A stretch of DNA of 64,000 nucleotides from JAKFEW01 sp036675505 (GTDB taxonomy: Bacteria; Cyanobacteriota; Sericytochromatia; S15B-MN24; JAQBPE01), in assembly GCA_036675505.1 (NCBI GenBank), contig JAKFEW010000046.1, positions 1-64,000 of the forward strand, read 5' to 3'. Below are positions 34,222-43,037 of this stretch, piece by piece (the first letter of the stretch is position 1; every line of letters starts with the position of its first letter). The notes below the pieces were generated by a model. That model worked only from the letters and a program-made list of their open reading frames with translations. It had not been told where the DNA came from and did no database searches. The position numbers and the translations under genes are program-made.

Positions 34222-34764
34222 ATGAAGCTGCGTGAGAACGGGAAATTCAATTTCGCCGGGCACGTCGCCCGCATCGCCTGTGCCGCCCTCGCGGTCGCCG
34301 TGGTTACCTTCGGTAACCCCGCCCCGGCCGATGCCCAGGTGGGCATGACGCTCGAAGAGTTCGAGAAGATCAGCGGCAAGGCGATCGACAAGTACAAGGG
34401 CCAGAACGGCCAGGCCGGCCACATCTACCGCGACGTGTGGGTCTCGGAGAAGTCCAAGAAGCAGTTCGCCGGCCGTACGGCGATCGAGATGGGGCCCGAC
34501 AACCGCGTGGTGAAGGAGGTCTTCTTCTTCGACGCGCCGCTGCCCAACACGCCCGATGGCGCCGTGGATGCCGTCGGCATCGCCTTCAACCTGATGCCCA
34601 CCGATACGCCCAAGAAGTTCCTCGACAGCGGTCGCCGGCCCTACGAGCACGGCTGGGTGCTCTGGTTCGACTACGGCAACGGCCGCTACATCAACTTCTT
34701 CCTGAACCAGGAAGAATCCCAGATCGAGGCGGTCGTCGGCGGCATCGAGGCGACGACGATTTAG
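34222..34764 (+). CDS. Secreted protein of unknown function
   Basis: 180 residues from ATG 34222 (GGAGG 12 bases upstream, a long spacing; a TTG at 34183 is a weaker alternative). The signal peptide (basic n-region, hydrophobic ACAALAVAVVTF, then APADA-Q) is of type I, so it is probably exported without lipid. The mature domain has MTLEEFEKISGKAIDKYKGQ, then DVWVSEKSKKQFAGRTAIEM and a C-terminal beta region (WVLWFDYGNGRYINFFLNQ). No family recognised. Convergent with the lipoprotein at 34777 (12-base gap). Confidence 0.75.
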   Translation: MKLRENGKFNFAGHVARIACAALAVAVVTFGNPAPADAQVGMTLEEFEKISGKAIDKYKGQNGQAGHIYRDVWVSEKSKKQFAGRTAIEMGPDNRVVKEVFFFDAPLPNTPDGAVDAVGIAFNLMPTDTPKKFLDSGRRPYEHGWVLWFDYGNGRYINFFLNQEESQIEAVVGGIEATTI

Positions 34765-34776
34765 CTCACGCCGGGG

Positions 34777-35373
34777 TCAGCGCGTGCCCTCGTCGTGGCC
34801 GCCATCGCTCGGGTCCTCGGAGGATCCGGGCGTCGGCCTGGTGGGCGATGGCATGGGCAGATCGGCGACGATGCCGCGGCGCAACGCGTACTCGACGAGG
34901 AAGCCGAGCTTGAGGCGGTACTGGGCGACCCGGTACAACAAGTTCGTGGCGGCCACGTCGGCCGGCAGGGACTCCCCCGCCACCGGCAGGCGGGCGGCGA
35001 AAGCCTCGCGCAACGTCGCGAGCTTGGCGCTGGCCTCGGACGGGCCGAGCCGACCTGAAATCGCCACGGTGGCCGCCTCGAGCTTCGCGACGATCGGCAG
35101 CAGGCCCTCACGGACGACCGGCTCGCGCTTCGGCGTCAGCTTCCGGCCCGCGGCCGTGTTCAGCCCGAGGCGCTTGTAGCCCGCGTCCGCCTCGAGCAGC
35201 GCCCCATGCGCCTCGAGCGCGAGGGCGCGGATCAGCGCGGCCTCGTCGGCCACCTCGCGGGCGTAGGCCTGCCCGGGCGCCTTGCGGGCCGCCTGGCCCG
35301 GCGCGCCATGGCCGCACGCCGACACCGTCGTGATGACGACGAGCGCGATCAGGCCGAATGGCAAACGGGACAT
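34777..35373 (-). CDS. Lipoprotein of unknown function
   Basis: 198 residues from ATG 35373 (ACAGGAGGCGTCCC upstream, a very good Shine-Dalgarno; longer readings were rejected). Lipobox VSAC (Cys20). The mature part is all-helical and Ala-rich (AREVADEAALIRALALEAHGAL..., FLVEYALRRGIVADLP), with a Pro/Ser/acidic tail. Upstream is an AT-rich patch with GTTAAC (35386-35391), TAAATT and TTTAAC (35441-35446), the likely promoter. I do not recognise it. Confidence 0.75.
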   Translation of the reverse strand: MSRLPFGLIALVVITTVSACGHGAPGQAARKAPGQAYAREVADEAALIRALALEAHGALLEADAGYKRLGLNTAAGRKLTPKREPVVREGLLPIVAKLEAATVAISGRLGPSEASAKLATLREAFAARLPVAGESLPADVAATNLLYRVAQYRLKLGFLVEYALRRGIVADLPMPSPTRPTPGSSEDPSDGGHDEGTR

Positions 35374-35452
35374 GGGACGCCTCCTGTTAACGGTATGTCG
35401 GCGATCCCTGCCCGGGGCTTGCGTGAAATTTAGCCCCAGTTTTAACAGTCTT

Positions 35453-36187
35453 TTACGTGTGCCCCGCCAGGATGATCGACAGCACGGTGTCGAGCAGCTT
35501 GCGGTCCGCTTCCGCGGCGCAGAGGTCCTCGAGCACCTGCTTGCGGCCGCCCGGCGCGGCATACTCGATGAAGGCCTTGCCGCCCTCCTCGTGGCGGCCG
35601 ACCAGCTGGAGCTTGCCCTGCTTCTCGAGCAACGCCGAGAGCAGCTGCTTGAGCACGCCCTGCACCACCTCGCTGGTGGCGGGGCCCATGGCCGGCGGCT
35701 GGACGGGCACAGCCGCTGGATGGCCCGGCTCGAGCTCGACCTCCGTGCGCAGCTTCTCCAGGCGGTCTTGCAGATCGCCGCGGGCGGCCAGGTAGCTGTC
35801 GAGCACCTCGCGGTGCTTGGCGATCATCGCGTCTTCCTGGCTTTGCAGCTCACGCAGCCGGCGCACGCCGTTGCGCAGCTCGAGCCGCGGATCGTATGGT
35901 CCTTCGCCCTGGCGCTCGCGGCGGAACTCCTTCATGGAGTTGCCGGCGTCGAGCCAGGCCTTGAGGTTGCGCAGCTGCTGCACGTCCTCGTCGGCGAAGA
36001 CCCGGTGCCCTTCGGAGTTCCGGCGGACCTCCCAGCTCATGTAAGCGATCCAGGTGCGGATGAGCGACGGCGACACGCCCAGGTCGCGGGCGACCTCCGA
36101 GGTGCTCCACTGGTCCTGCGATTTCGGGGCTTCGTCCATCATGATCACCACGGGTACGGTTGCGCGAATCGGCTCGGCGGCGGGCAT
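35453..36187 (-). CDS. MerR-like transcription regulator with coiled coil
   Basis: 244 residues; ATG 36187 has AAGGAGG five bases upstream. Residues about 27-95 form a MerR-type winged HTH: WSTSEVARDLGVSPSLIRTW, then the wing NSEGHRVFADEDVQQLRNLKAWL. A long coiled coil (about 100-145) and a Pro-rich linker precede a C-terminal helical domain. The absence of metal-binding Cys argues against a metal sensor. The effector is unknown. It lies downstream of the S51-mscS-pfkB run (69-base gap) on the same strand and could regulate it (inference). Confidence 0.82.
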   Translation of the reverse strand: MPAAEPIRATVPVVIMMDEAPKSQDQWSTSEVARDLGVSPSLIRTWIAYMSWEVRRNSEGHRVFADEDVQQLRNLKAWLDAGNSMKEFRRERQGEGPYDPRLELRNGVRRLRELQSQEDAMIAKHREVLDSYLAARGDLQDRLEKLRTEVELEPGHPAAVPVQPPAMGPATSEVVQGVLKQLLSALLEKQGKLQLVGRHEEGGKAFIEYAAPGGRKQVLEDLCAAEADRKLLDTVLSIILAGHT

Positions 36188-36256
36188 ACGGGCCTCCTTG
36201 AGGGGGTCGTCGATCGCTTAGCTTACATAATTCCGGTCCGCCTGGCTGTGACCGAT

Positions 36257-37234
36257 TCACCCCGGCTCCCCACGGCTTCCCAGGAACGCCGCCAGCTCGG
36301 TGGTCCGCGGCAACGCCGCGATCGCCCCCGCGCCCGTGCAAACCAACGCCCCGACGGCGTTCGCCCGCCGCAGCGCCGAAGCCCAGCCCGCCTCGTCGCG
36401 CCCACGCCAGCCCGGCCCCAGGGCGCTCAACAAGCCCGCCAGGAAGCCGTCGCCGGCCCCCGTCGCATCGACGACGTCGACCGCGAACCCGGGCAGGCTC
36501 ACCAACCGCCCGTCGCCGGGCAGCACGATGGCGCCCGCCGGACCGAGCGTCGCGACCAGCGCCGCGAGCCCATGCCGCGCCCGCACCCGCTCCGCCACCG
36601 CGGCGACGTCGTCCGCCCCCGCGTACCACGCGAGCTCGTCGTCGCCGAACTTCGCGACGGTCGCGACCGCGAGCCCCGCCTCGACGGCCTCGCGCAGCGC
36701 GGCGCCGTCCGGCCACAACACCGGCCTGGCGTTCGGGTCGAACACCACGAGCCCGCCCCGCGCCTTCATCGCCCGCGCCGCGCCGAGGATCGCCGTGCGG
36801 GCCGAGGGCGAGGCGAGCGGCAGCGTGCCGAAGACCAGCGCGTCGAACGGCGCGAGCGCCGCCTCTGGCAGATCCCGCGCCGAAAGCGTCTCATCGGCCG
36901 CGCCGCCGCTGAAGTGCGCGAGCACGCGCTCGCCGTCCGCCCGCGTCACCACGTAAGCCATCCGCGTCGGCCGCCCCGGCGCGATCGACGTCAGGGAAGC
37001 ATCCACGCCCTCGGCCGCGAGCAGCGCCCGCAGCCAGGCCCCGAACGGATCGTCGCCGAGCCGTCCCGCGAAAGCCGCCGCGCCGCCCAGGCGCGCCACC
37101 CCGACCGCCACGTTCAGCGGCGCGCCGCCCGCGGCCTTGCTGAACGTGCCGGCCCGCGCGAGGTCGAGGCCCCGCTCGGTGCAGATCCAGTCGACCAGAG
37201 CCTCGCCGACCGTGAGCACGCGCAAGCCGGCCAT
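36257..37234 (-). CDS. PfkB-family carbohydrate kinase (fructokinase-like)
   Basis: 325 residues. PfkB signature 1 lies around GGAPLNVAVGVARLGG (36-51) and signature 2 is DATGAGDGFLAG (256-267), with the catalytic base Asp262. The oxyanion hole is GAGD. Most like fructokinase/ribokinase-type enzymes that phosphorylate sugars with ATP; 2-keto-3-deoxygluconate kinase is also possible. Starts 5 bases after the mscS stop, so it is the last gene of an S51-S51-S51-mscS-pfkB operon. Confidence 0.9.
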   Translation of the reverse strand: MAGLRVLTVGEALVDWICTERGLDLARAGTFSKAAGGAPLNVAVGVARLGGAAAFAGRLGDDPFGAWLRALLAAEGVDASLTSIAPGRPTRMAYVVTRADGERVLAHFSGGAADETLSARDLPEAALAPFDALVFGTLPLASPSARTAILGAARAMKARGGLVVFDPNARPVLWPDGAALREAVEAGLAVATVAKFGDDELAWYAGADDVAAVAERVRARHGLAALVATLGPAGAIVLPGDGRLVSLPGFAVDVVDATGAGDGFLAGLLSALGPGWRGRDEAGWASALRRANAVGALVCTGAGAIAALPRTTELAAFLGSRGEPG

Positions 37235-37239
37235 GGTGC

Positions 37240-38211
37240 TCAGCTCGCCGGGGGCTTGAGGGGCGTGGGCGGCGGGCTCTCACCGGCCGAAGCCAGCCAG
37301 AGCGTGCGCTGCGGAAACGGGACCTCGACGCCGGCCTCCTTGAACCGGCACCAGACCTTTCGCCGGAACGCGCGGCTCACGGCCCACTGCGCGAGCGGTG
37401 CGGTCTTGAACTGCAGCTTGATCACGACCTCGACGTCCTTGAAGGCCTCGACGCCCAGGATCTCGATCGGCTCGACGACCTTGTCCGGCATCTCGGCCTG
37501 CAGCTCGTCGCCGACTTCCCGCAGCAGCGCCATCACACGATCGGGATCCTCGTTGTAGCTGATGCCGATCTCGAGCACCGCGCGGGCCCACTCCTTCGAG
37601 TGGTTGGTCACCGTGGTGATCGACCCGTTCGGGATCGTGATCAGCGAGCCGTGCTGGTCGCGGATCTGCGTGATGCGCAGGTTCATCTTCTCGACCAGGC
37701 CGGTGCTCGTGCCGACCTCGATCACGTCGCCGACGCCGTATTGGTCCTCCATGATGATGAAGAACCCGCTGATGACGTCCTTGACCAGGCTCTGCGCGCC
37801 GAAGCCGACCGCGAGCCCGACGATGCCGGCGGACGCGAGGATCGGCGCCACGTTCACGCCCATCTTCGAGAGCACGATCATGAACCCCAAGAAGATGATG
37901 ACGACCTTGCCGAGGCTGCGCAGGATCGCGCTCGAGGTGGTGATCCGCTGCGAAAGGCGCACGGCCGAGTCCGGCTTGAGGTTCGCCTGGACCAGGTTGA
38001 AAACGCGCGCGAGCAGCGCGTCGTACGCCCTGAGGCCGATCCAGGTCAAGAGCACGACGAGCAGGATCGTCCAGCCCGTGCCCCACAGCCAGGCCAGGAT
38101 CTGGGCGCCGAGCTCGCGGCTCCACGCCACCTGGCCGGTCAGCAGGCCCGTGACGTTGGCGTCGAGCAGGCCTTCAGGGGGTATGGTGGGCGCTGGAAAA
38201 GGGCTTGGCAT
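37240..38211 (-). CDS. MscS-type mechanosensitive channel
   Basis: 323 residues from ATG 38211. Three transmembrane helices (about 45-62, 95-120, 124-145); the third has the Gly/Ala-rich pore-lining pattern AGIVGLAVGFGAQSLVKDVISGFFI. The cytoplasmic beta domain follows (VGDVIEVGTSTGLVEKMNLRIT, IPNGSITTVTNHSKEW). It releases solutes on hypo-osmotic shock. The gap to the upstream S51 gene is 28 bases and to pfkB 5 bases, indicating one transcript. Confidence 0.92.
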   Translation of the reverse strand: MPSPFPAPTIPPEGLLDANVTGLLTGQVAWSRELGAQILAWLWGTGWTILLVVLLTWIGLRAYDALLARVFNLVQANLKPDSAVRLSQRITTSSAILRSLGKVVIIFLGFMIVLSKMGVNVAPILASAGIVGLAVGFGAQSLVKDVISGFFIIMEDQYGVGDVIEVGTSTGLVEKMNLRITQIRDQHGSLITIPNGSITTVTNHSKEWARAVLEIGISYNEDPDRVMALLREVGDELQAEMPDKVVEPIEILGVEAFKDVEVVIKLQFKTAPLAQWAVSRAFRRKVWCRFKEAGVEVPFPQRTLWLASAGESPPPTPLKPPAS

Positions 38212-38239
38212 CACCCCAAGTTTAGCAACTTTGGCGACT

Positions 38240-39121
38240 TTAGTCCGCGAGCGGGCCCACGTCCGTGGCGTCGCCCGCCGAGAGGATGTCGACGCGCAGG
38301 TCGCGCACCGAGAGCGGGGCCTTCGCGGGCTGGCGCCCGGAGCGCACCACCGTCACCGTGCCGCGGCCGAGCACCTCGACTTGCCCGTCGGCGGTCAGGA
38401 TCGCGCCGGTCTGCGGGTCCACGCCGATGCCGACGCCGCCGCCCTGCCTGGCGAGCGCGAAGGCGAGCCGCGGCAGCCGACCGCGCTCCGAGAAGTGGGT
38501 GTCCGCCACCAGCCTGGGCCACAGGCCGAGCCCGGGCGCGACGCGGATCCCGGGCTGCTGCGGGTCGTCGCCGTGCCAGCCGGTCGCCATCGGGTCGCCG
38601 CCCATGATCGTCGACGCGCCCCAGACCATCGCCCCGGCGCTCGTGCCGGCCACAGCGGCGCCGCGCTGCCAGGCGTCGCGCAGCAGGCCGCGCCAGGCGG
38701 GCGAGAGCCCCGCGAGGATGCGAGCCTGGTCGCCCCCCGAGAAAAAGAAGCCGCCGGCCGCGCCGATCGCCGCCCGGTCCGACTCAGCCGGCTCACCGCG
38801 CGGAATCAGGGCGCTCGACCGCTTGAAGCCGAGCTCGGCCAGGTAGTCCACGTACGCCTTGCCGCTCTTGGCCGGGTCCGCCGAAGCCAGCGGGAAAACG
38901 ACCAGCGCGGCGGACGGGCCGCCGGCGAGGCGGCCGAAGGCCTTCATCACGTCGTCCTGGTCCGCGCCGCCGCCGATCAGCAGCAGCGGCCCATTGGCGA
39001 CCGCGCGGGCGGACGCGCGCTCGAGCGCCGTCGGCTGGGCCGCGCGGGCAGGCAGCGGGGCGCCGCAGCCCACCAGGGTCAGGGCCAGGATGACGAGGGG
39101 GATCGGGCGGAGGGAGATCAT
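38240..39121 (-). CDS. Cyanophycinase-like (peptidase S51) lipoprotein, copy 1
   Basis: 293 residues; lipobox LVGC (Cys19). The S51 nucleophile elbow is AGTSAGAMVWG (Ser161), preceded by FFFSGGDQ, and the His motif is ADTHFSERGRLPRL (His209). Where the cyanophycinase family has GIGIDENTA with the third triad member Glu, this copy has GIGVDPQTG: the Glu position (236) is Pro. It is the most diverged of three tandem copies. The lipobox puts it outside the cytoplasm, like the exported CphE enzymes. Whether it cleaves cyanophycin or another beta-linked or dipeptide substrate cannot be told. Third in transcription order. Confidence 0.87.
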   Translation of the reverse strand: MISLRPIPLVILALTLVGCGAPLPARAAQPTALERASARAVANGPLLLIGGGADQDDVMKAFGRLAGGPSAALVVFPLASADPAKSGKAYVDYLAELGFKRSSALIPRGEPAESDRAAIGAAGGFFFSGGDQARILAGLSPAWRGLLRDAWQRGAAVAGTSAGAMVWGASTIMGGDPMATGWHGDDPQQPGIRVAPGLGLWPRLVADTHFSERGRLPRLAFALARQGGGVGIGVDPQTGAILTADGQVEVLGRGTVTVVRSGRQPAKAPLSVRDLRVDILSAGDATDVGPLAD

Positions 39122-39158
39122 GAGTTCCCCTATCGCCGAGGAGGGCCCGCGGCTTGCG

Positions 39159-40028
39159 TCACTCGACCCGGGGCACGTCCCAGTCGTCGAGGTCGGCTGA
39201 ACGGCCTTCGGCCAGCACGGCCACGCGGGCCGTCTCGCCCTGGTCGCCGCCGTCGTGCCGCACGAGCGTCACGGTGCCGGGGCCGACCGCCGTCAGGCGG
39301 TGGTCGGCCGGCGTCCAGACGGCTGCCGTGTTTTCGTCGATGCCGATGCCCGTCAAATCGGTAGCACCCGACGCCACCCACAGGCGCGGGAAGCGGCCAC
39401 GCTCGTTGAAATGGGGGTCGACCAGCACGCCCGGCATGAAGGCCAGCCCGACCTTCACGTCGAGCCCGCCTCCCTCGGCCCAGACGCCCTTGGTCACGGC
39501 CTCGCGGGCCTCGCCTTTCACGATCAAGCGCTCACCCCACACCATCGCGCCGGCGCTCGTGCCGCCGATCGCGGCGCCGGCGCGCCAGGCTGAGCGCAGG
39601 GGCTCCGCGTAGGTGGTGAGCTTGCGTGCGGCGATCTCGGCGACGCCGCCGACGAGGTAAATCCCGTCGGCCCGCGCGATCAGCTTCGCGTCGGCCTCCA
39701 CGTCCTGCCCGTCGAGCACATCGACGCGCGTGACGCCGAGGTCCTGGAAGGCTTTGCGGGCCTCCGCCCCGGCCGGTGCGCCGCCGGCGAAGGGGCCGAT
39801 CACGATGTAAGCGCCGGTGCCGCCCGCCAGGTCGCGGAAGCGCTGGATCTGGCCCGGCGGGTGATCGCCGCTGCCGGCGAGGAAGAGCGGACCAGGGCCG
39901 GCCGCCTGGCCTTTGATGCGGTAGCCGCCGCGGCGCCCGTCGTCGGGTTTCGTGAGGAACGGCAGCTCGGTACAGCCGGCCGACCCCGTCGCCAGCACCA
40001 ACCAGACCGCCCAACCACGTCCGCGCAT
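39159..40028 (-). CDS. Cyanophycinase-like (peptidase S51) lipoprotein, copy 2
   Basis: 289 residues from ATG 40028 (GGGAG upstream). Lipobox GSAGC (Cys19). The nucleophile motif is GGTSAGAMVWG (Ser158), the His motif VDPHFNERGRFPRL (His206), and the Glu motif GIGIDENTAAV (Glu232). All three triad positions expected from cyanophycinase CphB are present, so this is the copy most likely to be active. It shares FRDLAGGxGA and PFAGG with copy 3, to which it is closest. Cyanophycinase cleaves multi-Asp-Arg polymer to beta-Asp-Arg dipeptides. Gaps: 59 bases from copy 3, 37 to copy 1. Confidence 0.88.
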   Translation of the reverse strand: MRGRGWAVWLVLATGSAGCTELPFLTKPDDGRRGGYRIKGQAAGPGPLFLAGSGDHPPGQIQRFRDLAGGTGAYIVIGPFAGGAPAGAEARKAFQDLGVTRVDVLDGQDVEADAKLIARADGIYLVGGVAEIAARKLTTYAEPLRSAWRAGAAIGGTSAGAMVWGERLIVKGEAREAVTKGVWAEGGGLDVKVGLAFMPGVLVDPHFNERGRFPRLWVASGATDLTGIGIDENTAAVWTPADHRLTAVGPGTVTLVRHDGGDQGETARVAVLAEGRSADLDDWDVPRVE

Positions 40029-40087
40029 CACGTTTCCGCTCCCGGCCACCAGGCCAGGGCCTTTTTACCCCGCGAACGGCGCCTGGC

Positions 40088-40942
40088 TCACTCGGCCGGT
40101 TGTGGCCGCCAATCCGCGAGTCGCGCCCTGTCGCCCGGGCCGAGCACCGAAACGCGCGCCGGGGAGCCTGCAGCACCTCCGGGACGGATCAGCGTGACGG
40201 CGCCCGTGCCGTACGCGGTCAACAGGCCATCGGCGGTGCAGACCGCCGCGGTGCCGGGGTCCACGCCGATGCCGAGGCGGTTGGTCGCCCCGGTGGCGAT
40301 CCACAGGCGCGGGAAGCGCGCCCGCTCGCCGAAGTGGGTGTCGACGATCGCCTGGGGCAGCAGGCCGACGCCCGCGCGCAGGTCGAGCCCGCCGGCGCTC
40401 GGGTCCACGCCGTGCGCGAGCGCGGCCGGGCCCTCGCCTTTCACGATCACCTGGTCGGCGCAGATCATCGCGCCGGCGCTGTGCCCGCCCACCGCGGCGC
40501 CATCGCGCCAGGCCGCACGGATCGCGTCAGAGAAGGGGGCCACGCGATCGACCAGGATGCGCGTGATGCCACCCACGACGTAAATGCCGTCGGCGCCGGC
40601 GATCGCCGCCCGGCCAGCCGCGAGCGCATCCGGCTCGAGCACCGCGACCTCGCCCGCGCCGAGGGCCGTGAAGGCGACGCGGTAGGGCTCGCCCGCGCCG
40701 GGTCCGCCGGCGAAGGGCACGATCGCGATGCGGGCCCCGCGGCCGCCCGCGAGGTCACGGAAGCGGGCCAGCAGCGGGGGCGGGTCGTCGGCGCCGCCGC
40801 TGAGGAACAGCGCGCCCGGCCCCCGGTCGAGGGTGCGATAGCGCGGCGCCAGGTCGCCGCGCGACCCGCTCGCCGTGGACCCGCAGCCCGCCACCATCGC
40901 CAGCATGAACGCCAGCGCCAGCCTTCCGGCCCCATGCGCCAT
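40088..40942 (-). CDS. Cyanophycinase-like (peptidase S51) lipoprotein, copy 3
   Basis: 284 residues; lipobox VAGC (Cys20). Nucleophile motif GGHSAGAMICAD (Ser155; Thr replaced by His just before the Ser), His motif VDTHFGERARFPRL (His203), and GIGVDPGTAAV where the Glu position (229) is Pro. It is the first gene of the likely operon. Start at 40942 follows GGAGG. The two changes near the active site suggest altered or lost activity, or binding without cleavage. Confidence 0.87.
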   Translation of the reverse strand: MAHGAGRLALAFMLAMVAGCGSTASGSRGDLAPRYRTLDRGPGALFLSGGADDPPPLLARFRDLAGGRGARIAIVPFAGGPGAGEPYRVAFTALGAGEVAVLEPDALAAGRAAIAGADGIYVVGGITRILVDRVAPFSDAIRAAWRDGAAVGGHSAGAMICADQVIVKGEGPAALAHGVDPSAGGLDLRAGVGLLPQAIVDTHFGERARFPRLWIATGATNRLGIGVDPGTAAVCTADGLLTAYGTGAVTLIRPGGAAGSPARVSVLGPGDRARLADWRPQPAE

Positions 40943-41035
40943 CTCCGGTCCTCCGTCCCCAATGTAGCCGGGCCGCCGAACGGGCGGCAGGTCGGTTGCG
41001 GACGGGAAAGGCTAGCCAACCTGGCTAGCTGGCGC

Positions 41036-43021
41036 TCAGCGGCCGGGCGTCAGGCCGATGGCGACCGTGGCGCCGGCCTTGGCCGTCACCGTGGCGGTCG
41101 CGGCACGGCTCTGGTAGCCGGCGCGCGTCGCGGTGAGCTTGTACTTGCCGGGCGGCAGATCGGCCACCACGTAACGGCCGTCCGAGCCCGTGATGGTCAG
41201 CACGGTGAGATCCTTGCCCTCGACCACGATCTTCACGCCGCCGAGCGGCTTCTTGGTCGCCAGATCGGTGACCGCCCCACCGATCGTGCCGGCCCGGTTC
41301 GCGGCCTCCTCGGGCGGCGAGGTGGTCACGTTCTCCGTGGCCGTCTCGTCGGACCGAACCCGCACCACGGTGGTCGCGAGGCGGCGCGCGCCCTGGGAAA
41401 ACACCACCTGATGCTGGCCGGGCGGCAGCTCCGGGAACTGGTAAGCTCCCAGGCGATCGGTGGCGGTCTCGAGGCGCAACGCCTGGATCGCCACCGTCAC
41501 GCCCGGCTGGCCGGTGCCCTTGAGGCTCGTCACACGTCCGGCGAGCGAGCCGGGTTTCGGCACCAGGGCCACGATCACGCTCGCCTCGCGCTTGGCGGTG
41601 ATCGTCACGTTGCCCTCGTAGGGGCGGTAGCGCGCCCGCGTGACCACCAGCCGGTACTCCCCGGCCTGGAGGTCCGCCACGTAGAAGGCACCGTTGTCGC
41701 GGTTGCTGAGGTTGTAGCTCTCGCCCGCCCGGAACAGGCGGATCGCGACGTCGCCGAGCGCCAGCTTGGACTGGCCGTCGATCACCATGCCTTTCAGCTC
41801 GCCGACCGGCAGCGAGACCACCAGCGGCAGCTCCATCCCTTTCGGGGTGACGAGCCGGATGGTCTTGGTCAGGCTCACGACGCCTTGCGGGTCCTTGACC
41901 GTGAGCTCGTAGGGACCGAGCGGCAGCTCGAGCCGGTAGCGGCCCTTGAGATCGGTGGTCGTCCAGCGCTCGGCGCCTGACACGCCCACGCTCCAACCTG
42001 CGAGCGGGCGATTCTTGTCGTCGAGCAGGGCGCCGTGGAGCGGGGCCACGGCGTTCGGGTCGTAGCTCTCCTCGGTCGGCTCGGGGCTGGGCGTGGCCGA
42101 CGCCGCGGTCGGGACGGGCGTCGGGACGGGCGTCGCCGATGGCGTGGGCGCGGGCGACGTTCGGACGAGCGGCTGGGGGGTCGGCGCCCTTGAGGGGCGG
42201 ACCGCGATCCCGGGGGTAGGACTGGGCTTGGAGGTCGGCCGGCTCCCCGGGCGATCAGCGACCTCCGCCGAATTTCCCAACATGTTGCCTGTGTAGCTCA
42301 CGCCCAGGCCGAAGTCGCGGTCCGTCCAGGACACCCCCACGCCGGGCGTGCCCATCGTATACGCGCGCAGCTGCCATTCGCGGAATGGTCGGTACGTGGC
42401 GCCGACGTTGAAGAAGCCGGTCTGCGTCCCCAGCGGCCCGATGTAATCGGCGAGCAGGCTGGCCTTGTCGCCCAGCGGCAGCTCGGCGCCAGCCATCATC
42501 CGGGCGCCGAAGGTCAGGTTGCCGGCAAAACCGAAGTGGCCGACCAGCAACGTGAACGGACGGCCGTTGATCACCGTGTTCAGGTCGTGGCTGAGCACCA
42601 GGTAGAGGTTGTTGCCGTCGATGTACCGCTCGGTGCCGCCCACGCCGATCATGCTGAGGCCGACGGCGACGCCCGTCGGGCGGTCGCGCGTGGGCCGGAT
42701 CAGCTGGTACTTGGCGTGGCCGGAAAGCCCGGTGAAGCCGGTCAACGGGACGCCATAGAGCACGCCGGCCTCGAGCCCTTCGAAGATGCCGGCGGTCGCG
42801 TAGGGCACGAATGCCGGCGCCAGCCCCTTCGTCAGGCCGTGCAGGCCGACCGAGAAATCGCGAAAGCCATGGACGGTGGCCGTCGGCATGACGATCAGGC
42901 CGGAGTAGCCCCAGATCGACGTGGTGGCAGGCGGCGCGTCCGCGCGCGCAGGCGGCGCGGCGACGGCACCGACGAGCAAGGCGGTGAACAGGGCGGTGGT
43001 GCGATGGGGGGCGGCGGACAC
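41036..43021 (-). CDS. YjbH-like outer-membrane barrel with four carboxypeptidase-regulatory-like domains
   Basis: 661 residues with a type I signal peptide (1-28, ARADA). Residues about 35-250 form a beta-barrel beginning SIWGYSGLIVMPTATV, the string typical of YjbH/YmcA-type exopolysaccharide-linked outer-membrane proteins. A Pro/Thr/Ser linker (258-318) leads to four CarboxypepD_reg-like (prealbumin-type) domains, each ending in patterns such as TDLKGRYRLELPLGPYELTV, DNGAFYVADLQAGEYRLVV and SDGRYVVADLPPGKYKLTA. The fusion of barrel and Ig-like repeats is unusual. Follows the small secreted protein gene by 16 bases. Confidence 0.85.
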   Translation of the reverse strand: MSAAPHRTTALFTALLVGAVAAPPARADAPPATTSIWGYSGLIVMPTATVHGFRDFSVGLHGLTKGLAPAFVPYATAGIFEGLEAGVLYGVPLTGFTGLSGHAKYQLIRPTRDRPTGVAVGLSMIGVGGTERYIDGNNLYLVLSHDLNTVINGRPFTLLVGHFGFAGNLTFGARMMAGAELPLGDKASLLADYIGPLGTQTGFFNVGATYRPFREWQLRAYTMGTPGVGVSWTDRDFGLGVSYTGNMLGNSAEVADRPGSRPTSKPSPTPGIAVRPSRAPTPQPLVRTSPAPTPSATPVPTPVPTAASATPSPEPTEESYDPNAVAPLHGALLDDKNRPLAGWSVGVSGAERWTTTDLKGRYRLELPLGPYELTVKDPQGVVSLTKTIRLVTPKGMELPLVVSLPVGELKGMVIDGQSKLALGDVAIRLFRAGESYNLSNRDNGAFYVADLQAGEYRLVVTRARYRPYEGNVTITAKREASVIVALVPKPGSLAGRVTSLKGTGQPGVTVAIQALRLETATDRLGAYQFPELPPGQHQVVFSQGARRLATTVVRVRSDETATENVTTSPPEEAANRAGTIGGAVTDLATKKPLGGVKIVVEGKDLTVLTITGSDGRYVVADLPPGKYKLTATRAGYQSRAATATVTAKAGATVAIGLTPGR

Positions 43022-43037
43022 GGGATACTCTCGGCGA

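Noticed and set aside
41000..41033. Repeated GGCTAGC in the gap after the YjbH-like gene
   Set aside because: Two copies of a 7-base string in a short gap with no symmetry that suggests a site; too little to call.
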